Shown here: in pieces, positions 11,901 through 23,700 of the stretch | Numbering within the stretch: the first letter of the stretch is position 1 | How the letters are laid out: each line of letters begins with the position of its first letter | Program-made: the position numbers and the translations under genes | DNA from: Cinnamomum chago | Lineage: Eukaryota; Streptophyta; Magnoliopsida; Laurales; Lauraceae | Direction of reading: 5' to 3' | DNA: 64,000 nucleotides | NCBI GenBank assembly: GCA_038049695.1 | Contig: CP142453.1 | Location: 114,406,001 to 114,470,000 of the forward strand | The notes under the pieces: model-generated | Databases searched by the model: none | What the model was told of the DNA's origin: nothing | The model's input: the letters and a program-made list of their open reading frames with translations, nothing else

Positions 11901-14455
11901 TCTCTGTACCGGCTTCAATTCGGTGGAGATCTTGTGTGTGTGTGTGTGTGTGTTTTTTTCTTTTCTTTTTTTTGTTCTTTTAAGCATAAGAGTAGAAGAT
12001 TAAGAAGAGTTGCGTAAAAATGTTGTTCGAAGAGAGAGAGAAAAGAAATAAGCCTTACTGTGTATTTTTAAAAAATTTGGAAAGTTGCCGTTAATCTCAC
12101 TCTGTAGCAGCTCTATAGCGGACCGCAACTGTATGTAGCGGACCGTAATGGCCGCTACAGATAAGAGTGGTGTTAAATACAGTTTATCATAACAGTTGAT
12201 CCATGCTTCCAACAAACCCCAAAGGTCAGTCTTCGAGCATTGTTGCTATGATGAGTTTTAAGATAAATCTACCATGGTTCAAAATAGGGCCGTAGCGGCC
12301 CCATTATCGGCCAAGGTTGATACACATTTTCTAAAAAAATCGGCACTCGCATGCATAATAGCCACTACGTAGCAGATTTTCTTTTTTTATTTTTTCTTTC
12401 ACTTTTTGTTATGGACCACTTGAAAACGTCTTGTAACACGTAGATATCTATCGTTTGCATAGATACATCCCAAATGTTTTGAGTTTCTTTTTATGTTTTT
12501 TCTTTTTCTTTTTCTTTTGGATTTCTGGACATTCTTTTTAAAAATGTTTTTTTTTTTTTTCCTCAAAGCGAGTCAACCAAATCACATCCTAATGCATTCT
12601 AACTTGTAGGTCTATGTTTCACATAGATCAACCTCAAATGGTTTGAGTTATTTATTTATTTTTTGTTTTTTATATTTATTTTTTATTCTTGCGGGATTTT
12701 TTTTTAATGTTTTTTCTCAAATTGGGCCAAGCAAATCGCATTTAAATCATTCCAACTTGTAGATATGTGTTTCCCAACTCTCTATAAAAAAATACTTTCT
12801 TCCATTGATGAAAGATGTTTTGTCATTTGTGTTTAATCTTTAAACTTTAATTTATTTAAACAATATTTTTATATATCCTATGTTGTGTGCAGTTGTACTA
12901 AATAGCTTATTTGAATTAGACTTTGGAAATGCATACTAGTGATGAAGTTTTGATGATAGTGTTTGATTATTAGCATTTTATTAGTTTCTAACTTAACGTA
13001 ACTGCCCAACATGAATATATGTGGAAAAATAGATCAATACTATTATTTTATAATTATACAGCAATAGTGGACCGCTATGTTGTAAGGGGTTCGTTATTCC
13101 CTCCTATCTCAGTTACTAATGAAAAAAAGAAAAAATAAATAACTTCTAGCATTTTTCATTATTATTAAATTTTTAGAGATATTTCACTTTTTATCCCTTT
13201 TTTCAATCCATACCACTACATTGCTACATATCGCCCGGACCACTTTATATCGTTTTGGCCATGACCACTACGCCCACCACAACTGCTATTTTGAACCATG
13301 AAAGTTACAAAAATCAAACATACTTGAATCACCCGTAAGCATTTTAATTATGAATCTCATTCTCTTTTTCTCTTCTTTTGTTGATCATTGAGTATGAAGC
13401 TAATTCTAAATGGTCTCATATATTGGCCTACTTGTTCATTTTGATATGTTATCACAAGCTCTATGTTTCCCACCATTTAAAAAACCAGGCAAAACTCCAA
13501 TTCATCGCTCATATAGTTTTTTGGTACTGGTCTACATATAAAACACAGCTAAGATTGGTCTCCTTCACCATTGACACATGAAACTTTCATACTACATAAA
13601 GTATCACATCATTATACTCTCAAAGCCCTTTTTTGGACTTGTAGATGATGAGCATGTATTGGTGTGCTGCAGGTACGTCTCTGTTGGTGATATAGCCCGT
13701 GTAGGAACCCATCCACCAAATGTCGCTGCCATCTTCCACAATGGGAATGGGCAGTTTGCAACTCCACTCGGTTATGACTTAGTAAGCAGCACTTGCCATA
13801 TTGAAAGATAAGAATGCAGTTGGTTTAAGAATATCCTTTACATACTTTGTTCAATTTAAAGTTTTGCTTATCGTATATTGATCTTATAAGCATTGTCAGA
13901 ACCAGAAGAAATGGGTTAAGAAGCTTTACTGTGGGGGTTTCAGAAGTTCCACATCTTACCACCTTATATATTTACAGATGCATCTGGCCTCTTCATTTGT
14001 CTAGTCCTTGGATTTTGGAGTTCTGCTAAAAATTATATTTATGTTTCCATGCTTGAACCGCCTGCTTATCAATGTATTCGATCTTGTTAATGAAGTTCCC
14101 TAAGATCTTTGCGTTCATTGCCATTTAACAGGTATGGAGGAATTGTTCAGATGATTATATTGAACTCCTATCAATTTGGTATCCCCGAGCTCCTGAAGGC
14201 TTTGTCTCGGTTGGTTGTGTGGCAGTAGCTGGTTTTGAAGAGCCAGAACCTGACGCGGCGTATTGTGTGAGCGCAACGCTTGCAGAGGATACAGTCTTCG
14301 AGGATCCAATGGTTTGGACCACCCCAGACTCTTACCCATGGGCGTGTTATATTTATCAGGTCCAAAGTGAGGCACTTCAATTTATTGCGTTGCGACAGCC
14401 CAAAGAACAATCCGACTGGAAACCAAGGAGAGTTTCTGAGCATCAACAGCGTTGA
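1..14455 (+). CDS. VPS13: VPS13-family lipid-transfer protein (SHRUBBY/VPS13S-like), C-terminal part, 5' partial
   Basis: Thirteen coding exons join in frame to 914 residues plus stop: <1-58, 154-678, 857-1034, 1142-1278, 6908-7034, 7177-7398, 7476-7835, 9942-10100, 10242-10520, 10609-10824, 10912-10964, 13673-13781, 14132-14455. The first ~290 residues match the SHR-BD region of VPS13 proteins. A VPS13 C-terminal segment follows in exons 6-7 (NPLHLIFAVDVLG and a Gly-rich GVSDGILQGTEALAQGVAFG stretch), then a PH-like/ATG2-C-like segment (VPYQKIVLITNKRVMLLQ, IIWDVPWEEL). Two short repeats at the end (YVSVGDIARVG, GFVSVGCVAVAGF) resemble the VPS62/DUF946-like tail of SHRUBBY-type proteins. The family forms bridge-like lipid conduits at membrane contact sites; Arabidopsis SHRUBBY is reported to bind SHORT-ROOT. 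The intron after exon 9 needs a GC donor. Family assignment is firm; the VPS13S subgroup is inferred from the tail. Confidence 0.9.
2600..4591 (+). repeat. Gypsy-type LTR relic in VPS13 intron 4
   Basis: A ~2-kb AT-rich stretch ends in CCGGGTTGTGACA, the terminus style of large plant Gypsy LTRs. Its 3' part (tttgactgactatagttcaa, gaattcgaagggccctgg) recurs in reverse complement at 50689-51400, so the two are copies of one family. No coding internal region or second LTR is visible nearby, so it may be a solo LTR. The 5' boundary is a guess and no target duplication was found. Confidence 0.5.
4833..4870. repeat. (TG)19 microsatellite
   Basis: Uninterrupted TG dinucleotides directly after a T-run in VPS13 intron 4. 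The HTHTHT/CVCVCV open frames across it are artefacts. Confidence 0.95.
5040..5110 (-). repeat. Remnant of an antisense LTR-retrotransposon primer-binding region
   Basis: TTGGCTCTGATACCAT at 5061-5076 is the reverse complement of the ATGGTATCAGAGCCAA motif, complementary to initiator tRNA-Met, that follows the 5' LTR of many plant Copia elements. The same motif is intact at 42897 in this window. Nothing else of the element is recognisable, so this is only a likely fragment. Confidence 0.4.
5642..5817. repeat. Two-copy tandem duplication, 88-bp period
   Basis: Two adjacent units start with attcagtga at 5642 and 5730. They share tgtaaggttaatt, gggctttgtc and gatgggatgt with scattered substitutions. 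They lie in VPS13 intron 4 and no function is apparent. Confidence 0.75.
6350..6479. mobile_element. 130-bp MITE with perfect 9-bp target duplication (Mutator-like size)
   Basis: The ends are perfect inverted repeats: TATGATGCACAGATAC at 6350-6365 and its complement at 6463-6478. The element is flanked by identical CTTATACAC at 6341-6349 and 6480-6488. A 9-bp duplication fits Mutator-like elements; an 8-bp reading would fit hAT. It has no coding capacity and sits in VPS13 intron 4, upstream of exon 5. Confidence 0.85.
8988..9285. repeat. Imperfect ~155-bp tandem duplication in VPS13 intron 7
   Basis: Two diverged units follow one another. Both carry a gaagttttgttgaggga-like start, a ggtattagttgctaaagaa / gatattaactgctaaagaa block and atgaagttgcctaga, then end in a gagaagca/gagatgca block. 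Just upstream at 8904-8939 is a 36-base T run, and at 8251-8276 a T14/G10 junction. The rest of this 2.1-kb intron (7836-9941) shows no recognisable gene. Confidence 0.6.
12273..13300. mobile_element. ~1-kb inverted-repeat element in VPS13 intron 11
   Basis: CATGGTTCAAAATAG at 12273 is matched by its complement ctattttgaaccatg ending at 13300. Inside both ends the sequence is rich in TAGCGG/CCGCTA words. The interior is AT-rich and non-coding. No clear target duplication is visible, so the superfamily is undetermined. A smaller GTAGCGG hairpin lies just outside at about 12095-12165. Confidence 0.6.
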
Positions 14456-14600
14456 GCCAATTGTATTTTAGCATCTACATTGTACAGATAAATTACAAAA
14501 TCCCAAAGCCAAATGATTAGAAGAGAAGTTAATTGAGTGCCATGGGCTACAAATAAGAAATAGAGGAACATGCAGGTGGCAGCCATGAAAAACAACCCCC

Positions 14601-14631
<31 letters not shown>

Positions 14632-15480
14632 AAAGTTTCATGCATGTTCCAAACACGGGCGCACGCGCACACGCACAATTTGGCCCCTGCACCAAACTTC
14701 ACCGCTACACCAAGTTGTCAACTCTACCGGTTGAATAACAAGTGTAAAAAATAATGACTAGTGATAAACAGTACAAAAAAAATCAGTAGTCACCCATGAG
14801 ACTTGGAATGTATATAGGGGATTATCAGGTGCACACGGCGTACTCAAGACATTGTGCTGTGGGGCCCCATCTGCTGGCCCACTTCAGGGTGGGCATTTGA
14901 AGATTTGTGTGGGCCCCTTCTCTTTACAAAAAAATCAGCCACATCTGATCATTCTAACCATCATTCGGGGTCCACAAGTTCAATCGATTGAAGTCAGTCC
15001 ATTCGTATCTATTCAAATCTAGGATGTGTGTACTTTTTTGGGGTTTCACTTGGATGGACCAGCAGGTGGGCCTAACTAGTGGTGTGCATGATAGTCTACG
15101 TGGGCCTAACTGTCGGCCTTGGACTTGGATTTTGGTCCGACTTTTGACCAGGTGGGTGGGTTTGATCATGTGTTTAACACACTGCTTCAAAAACTTTGGA
15201 TATGTAATCATGAATTATAGAGAGAAGGAAAGATGTGTTCTATATATTATTGTGTCACCATTCATAAATCATACATAAATGTGATTTTGTCCGACTATAA
15301 TCTTAAAAAAATTATGATGATTGGGCCAATAAGTGAACCAACCACGGATCAAGTCCACTTCTACTAGAGAAGTGTCCCTTTTATGAACTTGGTTATAGAA
15401 TACGTATTCTATGAAGTTTCTATAGTTAATTAAAACACAATAATGTATAATCCATTCTATAACCAACTTATAAAAATAAT
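14456..15480. other. Intergenic spacer with C20/A13 homopolymer junction
   Basis: Downstream of the VPS13 stop there is no supported gene. The stretch holds a C20 run (14602-14621) abutting A13 (14622-14634), and transposon-like GC-rich patches (gtggggccccat, gtgggcctaact). Short open frames here are unlike any family I know. Confidence 0.6.
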
Positions 15481-15489
15481 TAATTAAGT

Positions 15490-16600
15490 TTCTTCCTCAA
15501 TTTATTTTCGGTGCTGTTGATAGACTTATGCGGGATTTCTTTTGCTATAAATGGATTAGAAGTAATTTGCGTCCTATGGCATAGAGCACTATATTGACTG
15601 TTGATTTAGGTATCCGATCTGTATTTATCTTAGCCCATGCTACTATAATTAAGTAGGTGTGGAAAGTTGTTGTAGATTATTCTTCTTATCGAAACATGTG
15701 GGTTTATACTAAATACATCAAGGATAAGTCTTTATGGGATGTTAAAACTCCAACTGCAGTTTCATGAGGATGGCATTCAATCTGTCTTTTGCGAAGTTGG
15801 ACAATACCTTTTATTCGTCATTTGATAGGAAATGGCACCTCCACATGCATATGGACATATCCATGGATGGAAATTGGGCGTTTGGTCAATCAATATGGCA
15901 TGCGGCCAAGTTATGACCTTTAACTTGGTTTGAATATCTTGGAAAGTAACTAATGCTCTACGGAACATCTGGGGGCATATTATTAGTGAGGTTTATCCAG
16001 CTACTGATTATCCTCAAGAGAATATTTGGACCTTAAAAGATTGTGGGAAGTTTTCTTTGAAATCACCATATAATATGATTGGAAATCATGATGGGATTTT
16101 GGCTCCATTGCCTAACCGTATTTGGTGTAAAGGATATATTAAAAGGCACTTTATTTGCTCCTGGATGGTGATTACATGGTGTCTGAAAACAAAAGACTTT
16201 CTTATACAGTGAAATGTTTAGTGTGACTCTTTTTGTTCCTTATGTGCGGCAAGTTGGGAGTCTATTGAACATACTTTTTCTTTTATTGCCCTTTCACAAT
16301 GTATGAGGATTTGTGCTTCGCTTGCTTAATCTCCAACATATCAATTTTGCCTCACCTATTGAGATGATTGAGTCTATTATTTTACTGGTAAATCAAAATG
16401 ATAAGGCTATAATCACCTTAGGTAGGCTAATTTTCCTTGATGTCACTTGGAATGTGTGGTAAGAGATAAACTCACGCATTTTCCAAGGAAAGAATAAGGA
16501 TTGGAGATGTGTGGCATATCGGACTAAAGCTCAAATTCAGAGTCAGATTCTCTTTTTAGCCCTTTACCTACCAGATCATGTTTCATCCCCCATACCGCAT
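15490..16600 (+). pseudogene. Decayed LINE (non-LTR retrotransposon) 3' fragment
   Basis: Conceptual translation with several frameshifts and stops gives a reverse-transcriptase zinc-binding (zf-RVT) region at about 16110-16310. It has NRIWCKGYIKRHFICSWMVI, CLKTKDFLIQ, then a Cys-rich CDSFCSLC and an ESIEHTF block in the expected order. Upstream words (RDFFCYKWI-like at ~15530) fit the LINE linker. It is old and cannot encode protein. It differs from the LINE family at 41-42 kb and 51.8-53.6 kb. Confidence 0.65.
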
Positions 16601-17636
16601 TAAGCAAGTGAGGATTGTTGTTCATGATCTACCAAATATATGGAGGCTCACTATTGCACGGTTAGCTCCAATGATTATGTGCATTTTATGATTGGTCTTG
16701 GAAGTGTCTTGTTGTGCTCCTTCAATAATTATTGGTAATCTGATTAATGATGTTCTAGTACTGTTGGACTTAGACCTCTCTCATTTGACTCAGTTTTGTT
16801 ATGAATTGGAGGATGATTTATTGAATATTACCAAGTCTCCAACACTTTCAAAATTGGCATTCTTGATTTCGAATGAGGCGATTGCATGATCTTATTAATG
16901 CAAAACATCCACAACTTAGCAAGATCTCAAAGCCATTATGGTAGTTACTTCATAAAATTAAGTAGATTCATGGTTCAAAAGTCTTTCTATATTTAGAGCT
17001 TCATCATTTAATTCTTGAGCCCGGGCTGTGGGCTTTAACTAATGTCTGAATGTAGGCTTCTAATTATTTTCACCCAATTGTGGGATAGTTTTTATAACCT
17101 TCTCCGAGTAGAAATAACTAATAATATATGTGACATAGAAAATTATTATAATATATCAAACTAAGGTATACTGTTTTTATGGTTCATTAGCAAGACGTGC
17201 ATGAGTTGGATTACAGGCATGGCAACCGTGCAGGTTTTATTCATACCCCAACCCGACTTGGGCCTCTTGACGGGTCACTTGCATGCGATATCAAACCTGC
17301 CCCGTTTGGATTAGGATTGGGTCAAATTTAAAGATTAAAATTTTTAAAATACATAAATGCATGAGAATGAATGTAGTCACTGGCGGAACCTGGGTAGGGG
17401 TAGTCATGGCCCTGCCAAAAATCTCATAATGCCTGTTGAGACTTTAATACTCTCCAAGGAAGAATTTTTATTTTTTACATAGTGGCCCCTCTAAGGAAAA
17501 AATTTTAGGTCCAGGTTTGAACGTGGTAGAGATCAAACACATCACCTTCGAGTGTAGTGGGAGATCCTATTCCCACATGCCTTATATTCATGCCCAACAC
17601 CACTTCAGAAAATTTATTTATACCGAGTAATATATA

Positions 17637-18216
17637 AAGGGAGCTGATATTCATACATCCCTTATTGCTCCCTTGCACATCATGGGACCCCTCATGGACC
17701 CCTCTGAAAAAACTCCAAACTACCCCTTCCTTTTTTCCCTCTCCCTCCTCCCTCTTTGTCCCTCTCCTTCTCCCGTCTCTATCGTTCTCCCTGCTCGTTG
17801 CCAAACTTCGCCCGCAGCCTCTCCCTCTCCTTCTCCTCGTCTCTCCCTCTCCTTCTCCCTGATAGCCGTCGCTCTCCCTCCCTCTCTCGTTTGGCCACTC
17901 ATGACCGAACAAATTAGTATATTATTCAGCCCTAGGTGGACGAAAGATTGAAAAAGATGATATTGCTCCTTAGGGCCGAATAATATACTCATTTGTTCCG
18001 CCCTGAGTGGTCGAACGGGGGAGGGAGGGAGGGAGGGAGACGATCAAGGAAAGGGAGATGCAGGGAGAGAAGAGGGAGCGGGTGGAGGTGGAGGTGGGCC
18101 AGCAGGGAGAGAGAAGAAATGGAGGGGTATTTTGGAGATATTTTAGACGGGTCCATCAGGGTACTATTGAAGGATGTGCAGGGAGCTATGAGATATATGT
18201 GAATAGCAGCTCCCTG
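17637..18216. mobile_element. 580-bp near-palindromic foldback MITE
   Basis: The left arm (from AAGGGAGCTGATATTCA, 17637) and right arm (ending TGAATAGCAGCTCCCTG, 18216) are inverted complements along almost their whole length. The match extends to the centre (gaacaaattagtatattatt versus aataatatactcatttgttc). Both ends are flanked by TA (17635-17636 and 18217-18218), as in Tc1/mariner-type insertions. The left arm is pyrimidine-rich and the right purine-rich. The element ends 250 bp before the PPR start codon, so its hairpin could fall in the promoter or 5' leader. Confidence 0.8.
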
Positions 18217-18466
18217 TATTAATGTAAAGTTTTCAAATAAATGTAAGATTTTCAAAATAGGGCTCAAATTTTGCCCCTTTTTCATAAATAAATAAATACA
18301 AAATAACCTTGGAACTCAAAACAGATTCCAGTGATCGAGTTACAGCAGCGTTTTCCATCGATCGCCGCTCGGTCCTTTTCTTCTTCATACTTTCACTATC
18401 AAAATCTAACTTCTTCTTCAGAGACATTCATCCAAACACCTTGCATGTATCATCCTGCGCCGGCGT

Positions 18467-20083
18467 ATGATTGCTTCTCTCACCAAACACTTGAAATCCA
18501 ACAAGAGAACCCTCTCTCTCTTGGAAGAACCCTTTCTCACCATGAGAGAAATCAAGCAAATCCAATCCCATCTAATCGTCTCAGGAACCCTCTCTGACCC
18601 CTTCGCAGCTGGAAAGATCATTGCCTTCTGCGCCATTTCCCACCGCGGCGACCTTGACTACGCCCACCTTCTCTTCCACAGCCTCCCTCGCCCAACCACC
18701 TTCATTTGGAACACCATGATCAGAGCTTTTGCCGAAACAAACCAACCCTCAAAAGCCCTCTCCCTTTACAAACAGATGCTCCACAAGGGTCCCCTCCCCA
18801 ACAACTACACCTTCTCCTTCCTTCTCAGAGCTTGCATTGATCTCTCCTCCCTCTTGGACGGGCAGAAATTGCATTCCCAAATCTTCAGGCTCGGGTGGGA
18901 GCCTTACGATTTTGTTCTCAATGGGTTGGTTCACTTGTATTCGAATTGCAATTGCATCTCCTCGGCTAGAAAGTTGTTTGATGAGAGTTTGTCAAGTAGG
19001 GATGTGGTCACATGGACCGCCATGATCAATGGGTATGCCAAGGCAGGGCAGATTGACGCTGCACGCTCTCTGTTTGATCAAATGCCTGAGAGAAATGTGG
19101 TTTCTTGGAGCGCCATGATCACCAACTACGCTCAAATCGGCATGTTCAAGGAGGGTCTGGAGCTTTTTAATGAGATGCAGCTTGCGGGGTTGAGACCCAA
19201 TCATGCTGGGATTGTCGGGGCGCTCTCTGCCTGCGCTTTTCTTGGGGCTTTGGATCAGGGAAGATGGATTCATGTTTATGTGGATAGGAATGGGATGGAA
19301 CTGGACAAGGTTCTGGGAACTGCTCTGATAGATATGTATGCAAAGTGCGGGTGTATAGAAACTGCCCGTCAGGTGTTTGATCAGATGCCTGAGAGAGATG
19401 TTTTCTCTTGGACTTCTATGATTTCCGGTCTGGCAAATCACGGGCACAGTGCGAGTGCGATTGAATTGTTCATTAGGATGCAAAATGAGGGAGTGAAGCC
19501 AAATGAGGTCACCTTTATATGTGTTCTCAGTGCTTGCAGTCGAATGGGTCTTGTCGATGATGGGCAGAGATTCTTCGATAGAATGAGTGAGGTTTATGGG
19601 ATCGAGCCAGGAGTTGAGCATTATGGGTGCTTGGTCGATCTGTTGGGTCGTGCTGGGATGCTTGAAGAGGCGAAGAGAGTAGTAAATGAGATGCCCATGG
19701 AGCCCGACTCTTACGTTCTTGGGGCACTGCTAAATGCTTCTATAGTGCATGGTGAGGTTGAATTGGGTGAGAAAACAGTCAAGAGTTTTATGGATAGGAG
19801 GATTGATCATGGTGGGGTTCATGTGCTCCTCTCCAACATGTATGCCTCTGCTAATAGATGGGAAGATGTGGCAAAAATAAGGAAGGGGATGGAAGAGAAG
19901 AAGGTGAAGAAGGTGCCTGGGTGTAGCTTAATTGACGTGGATGGTATCGTCATTGAGTTTGTTGCTGGGGACAGATCTCATTTTCAAACTGAGGAGATGA
20001 TTCTGTTATTGCTTGGAATAAACATGCAGTTGAAGTCTTTTGGTTTGGACATTGATACTGGGGAGTTTGGTGGCGCCCTGTAG
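18467..20083 (+). CDS. Pentatricopeptide repeat protein, PLS class, E/E+ type
   Basis: A single 538-codon exon. The product carries consecutive P, L and S PPR motifs from about residue 45 to 430 (DVVTWTAMINGYAKAGQIDA, NVVSWSAMITNYAQIGMFKE, DVFSWTSMISGLANHGHSAS). An E motif follows (DSYVLGALLNASIVHGEVEL) and an E+ motif (VPGCSLIDVDGIVIEF). There is no DYW deaminase domain after it, only a short acidic tail. Such proteins bind organellar RNA with a sequence code and usually act in C-to-U editing or splicing with partner factors. The basic, Ser/Thr-rich N-terminus suggests import into mitochondria or plastids. The ATG at 18467 is the first in-frame start; a later one at 18542 precedes the conserved REIKQIQSHL. 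The RNA target cannot be read from here. Confidence 0.93.
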   Translation: MIASLTKHLKSNKRTLSLLEEPFLTMREIKQIQSHLIVSGTLSDPFAAGKIIAFCAISHRGDLDYAHLLFHSLPRPTTFIWNTMIRAFAETNQPSKALSLYKQMLHKGPLPNNYTFSFLLRACIDLSSLLDGQKLHSQIFRLGWEPYDFVLNGLVHLYSNCNCISSARKLFDESLSSRDVVTWTAMINGYAKAGQIDAARSLFDQMPERNVVSWSAMITNYAQIGMFKEGLELFNEMQLAGLRPNHAGIVGALSACAFLGALDQGRWIHVYVDRNGMELDKVLGTALIDMYAKCGCIETARQVFDQMPERDVFSWTSMISGLANHGHSASAIELFIRMQNEGVKPNEVTFICVLSACSRMGLVDDGQRFFDRMSEVYGIEPGVEHYGCLVDLLGRAGMLEEAKRVVNEMPMEPDSYVLGALLNASIVHGEVELGEKTVKSFMDRRIDHGGVHVLLSNMYASANRWEDVAKIRKGMEEKKVKKVPGCSLIDVDGIVIEFVAGDRSHFQTEEMILLLLGINMQLKSFGLDIDTGEFGGAL

Positions 20084-20738
20084 AAGGGCATGAAGCAATT
20101 GAACATATGTTTTCATGAGTAGCAGTCAAAGGTCATGCTACAAAATGATAAACTGGGTGCAATATTTGATCACCCAAATCTAGGTTTAGCTGTATCCAAT
20201 CAAGCAGCCAACACTACATTTGACTTCATTGAATTGAAAACACAAGCAAACAAGGGAAATGGTGCTGACATGTTGCAGACATCCTATGTTGATAAATTAA
20301 CAGTCCAAAATAACTATTCTTCTGCATCCAAAAAAAAAAAAACGTGTTGAAATATGGTAACATGGAGTGCTTTGCCAATTTGGTAAATTTTGTACTATGA
20401 CCAGCACATAAATTACAATATAACTGTTATAAGTAGAATTTGTATTAGATTGCATGAGTTTTCAGATACTGAATCTTGCCACAACTTAAAATACTCAATT
20501 ATCCTTTACACATTTAGCTTGGACTCTATTAGATAAAATGATAAAGGAGCCAACAAATATTTTGGTGTCAATGCATGTCTCCAAGATGTAAACCAGGAAC
20601 AATGAACCAAATGCTATTGTGATCACTTGTGATGATCATCTTCCCTTCATACACTGTACGTGGATAAAGCCAATTGTAATTTGACTTGCTCTTCTCAAAG
20701 AACAGAAGCTTGCATTATCAAACTCAAGACAACTTCAT
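20084..20738. other. Convergent intergenic region, PPR to MAP65-3
   Basis: The 655 bp between the two stop codons hold both 3' UTRs. AT-rich sequence and an A-run at ~20330 are visible; there is no gene or recognisable repeat. Confidence 0.6.
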
Positions 20739-23700
20739 TCAAACCTGCACTGACTTCAGGTGTGTCATTGGAACAATAAAACCAGCTCTCCGCTCTTCGA
20801 ATGAATACTCTCTCTCGTCTGGCATCTTCAAAGCTCCAGTTTCAAAGGGAATTGAAGCTGGAGAAGGGGTCACCGACATCTGCATGGGTACAGACACTGT
20901 TGAAGGAGTTGCTGGCACCAGAATTGGCGTCTCCTCAGGGGTCAGTGGTGGTGGTATCTCTTCAACGCTACTTGCGAAAAGAACTGCACTGCAAACAGGG
21001 GTTGTTGCTGTCTGCGTGGATTCGGACAATCTTAAGGGGGTTGTGGGCATCGGACTGGATGTCACCTCAGGGTTCCTGTTCTCTTCATTAGTTACAAATG
21101 TCTGTTTGGAGGGAGTGGTAGCCAGCATGTTGTTGGACACAACTGCTTTCGCTGGAGGCCTGTTATGTGAAATATTCAGCCCTTCTAGAGCATTCCCTGT
21201 GTTGGCTTTAGAGGAGAGTGCAGTGACTTGAGATAAGGGCTTTCGGATGAGCGCTTCAGTTTCGAAAGAGTGCTTTTTCATAGGGAGGCCGACAACATCC
21301 AAGCCTCTCCTGTCTGCACAATTTTAACTTCCCAGTCAACTATAGAATATATAAGCAATTTTGAATTAAATTAGTGTTACAAGTTCAAAGCCATGTACCA
21401 GCAGATAAAGTTGCCACACCATCATCCTTTCTGATCGGGCGTGATGCAATTCCTACTAAACCATGCTTTACAGAATGTGGATCGAATTTTGGAGTTTGAA
21501 GCAATGCTCCACCAAGAGACATTCTTCTATTTGCACTTCCAGTGGAAGTTCTGGGAGGCTTTTTCGAGCTTAGGGTTTTGGAAGGGCTTGGTTTTGAACC
21601 AAAAAGAGCCTCCTGCTCTGCTATCAGCTGCCCCTGAAGCCTCTTTTGATCCTGCATTGACGACGAGGATATTAAGATTGCACGCGATATTAAAAAGTAA
21701 ATGATTTTTTTGCACAATATGCATCGCATGGCCCTACCCGCTGCCTCCGCTGTTCTTGCTCTTTCTCCTGTCTCAATATGGTGTACTCTTCAAGCATTGA
21801 AAGAAGCTTGACCTGCATATCAAGAGGAAAAAATAGACCAACTTCAGACACTAGCAAACCAAATCAACTAACAGGAACAAGAAGGAACAAAAGTACTTAC
21901 TCCATCATAGGTGAAATCAACACCTCTTTCTCTCTCCCATGTTGTGGTTTTGCATGCCAATGCCTCCACAATCGCTATACCAGCAGGCATTGGAATAAAA
22001 AAAAAAAAGATGAAGTAATTCGCACAAATTAATGAGGTAACCCAGTAATCTACCAAGAGCTGAAGTGATTAAGCATTAGAATTCCTAATAGTGGTTAGTG
22101 GAAGTAACAAGAATTAAAAACTCGGCCGAGTCTGAAACAGTGATTAGTGGAAGCCAAAGTAATAAATGTGCACCTGGGAGTTTGGCAACTAATGCACGGG
22201 CTTTTTCAGCACGCTTCAATGTAAGATGCGCGCCTCTGCCAGCGTTGTAACGGTTCTCATCCTAAAATGCCACAAGGATCAGCAACAGCAAATAAAAGTT
22301 TCTCAACCTTTTCAAGTTGTTGATAGAAGTTTGAGATAATTTATGAAGATGTACAGTCAAAATGCCTAACCCTGTTGTATTCTTCAAGCCAGCTCTCCTC
22401 CTCACATGCTGCAAGCCATTTCTCAACCTTTTCAAGAACTTCTTTCCTGTTAAGCGCTTCCTCTTTCACCTTTGCAATTTGAACCTCAACTTGTTCCAAG
22501 ACACAAGAGGGGTCGATGGTTCCTACACAAAAGAGAAAAAACCATCAGACAAGCAAGGACAATCAGATGGCCTATGAGCAGCGTTTAGTCGCAGTCATTA
22601 ACCAAATACCAAACTCTGCCTACTTCAGGATTAAAACCCACCTGACTCACTAGCTTCAATTGCATATTCCATAGAAGAATCTGCTTCTGCTACCAAGTGG
22701 GTCTGCCTGCATATCTCATCTAGCTCTGACCTCTTCTTTAAAACAAGCTCTTTCATCTTGCTTTCTTTCAGCTCTTCTAGCCTTAAAACCTCTGCTTCCA
22801 CCTGCATCACAAATTTATCTCTTTTTTTTTTATGGACGACAAACGTCGCCAAAAAGGGTGCCAGAAAAGAAAAATGCTCACGTAGTTAATGAAGTCCACA
22901 GAAAGAGTGCCTGGTTCTTTCATCTCATGTTCTGAAGCTGCAATGTTGCAGGTAACATTTTGAAACATCTGCTGTTCTTCAAGGGGTGTATCCATCAAAT
23001 TCCAAAGCTCCAACATAGTCGTCGCGAGATCTTGAAGCTGCCACATCTTAAAAGTGAGCTAAGGGATGACTCGCAGTATCCAAAGACAAATAAATTTGCC
23101 CCCATCATTTACCTTCTGCATCCTCTGTATCTTAATCTCTCGCAGCCTCTGTATTGCAACTGTCAACCTTTTAATTGTATCGTCACTAATACTCATTGAT
23201 GCTTCATTGTCATCTAAACTGGGATGAATTTCACCAACCATGTGCTGGAAATCCATACCCAGAACCAAACATAGAGAGTTCAATCTGTTTAGGTGGTCCA
23301 TAACCTGTTTCAGGCGATCACTCTGCGAGGAAAGAACAAGGAAAATCAGTCATAGGGAATCAGCACGGTGAATATGAGCAATTCCTTGTTTGCAAACCTT
23401 CTTCTTTTGAAGTGCCTCAAGCTGTTTGTGTAACTCATCGAGCTTCCTAATTGACAAATCATTTTGATCCACAACAATATCAGATGGAGTATAGTCTCCT
23501 GGTCCAAAAATCTCCTTTGAGATCTTCTGTATTTGCTCTACGACTTCATTAAATTGACTGAGTCTGTCATTCTTCCTTCTACGCATCTCCTCAAGTTGTG
23601 GAATGATGACCCTAAGCTCTTCTTTCAAGTTCCCTGTATTCTGGTCAGACTGAGACATAAACCCAGATAACAAACATCAGAGATGGCATGTAAATAGATG

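Noticed and set aside
18992-19621. 209-codon minus-strand frame across the PPR gene
   Set aside because: A shadow of the repetitive PPR coding strand; it has no recognisable domain.
20801-21231. Plus-strand frames opposite MAP65-3 exon 12
   Set aside because: They are antisense shadows of a confirmed coding exon.
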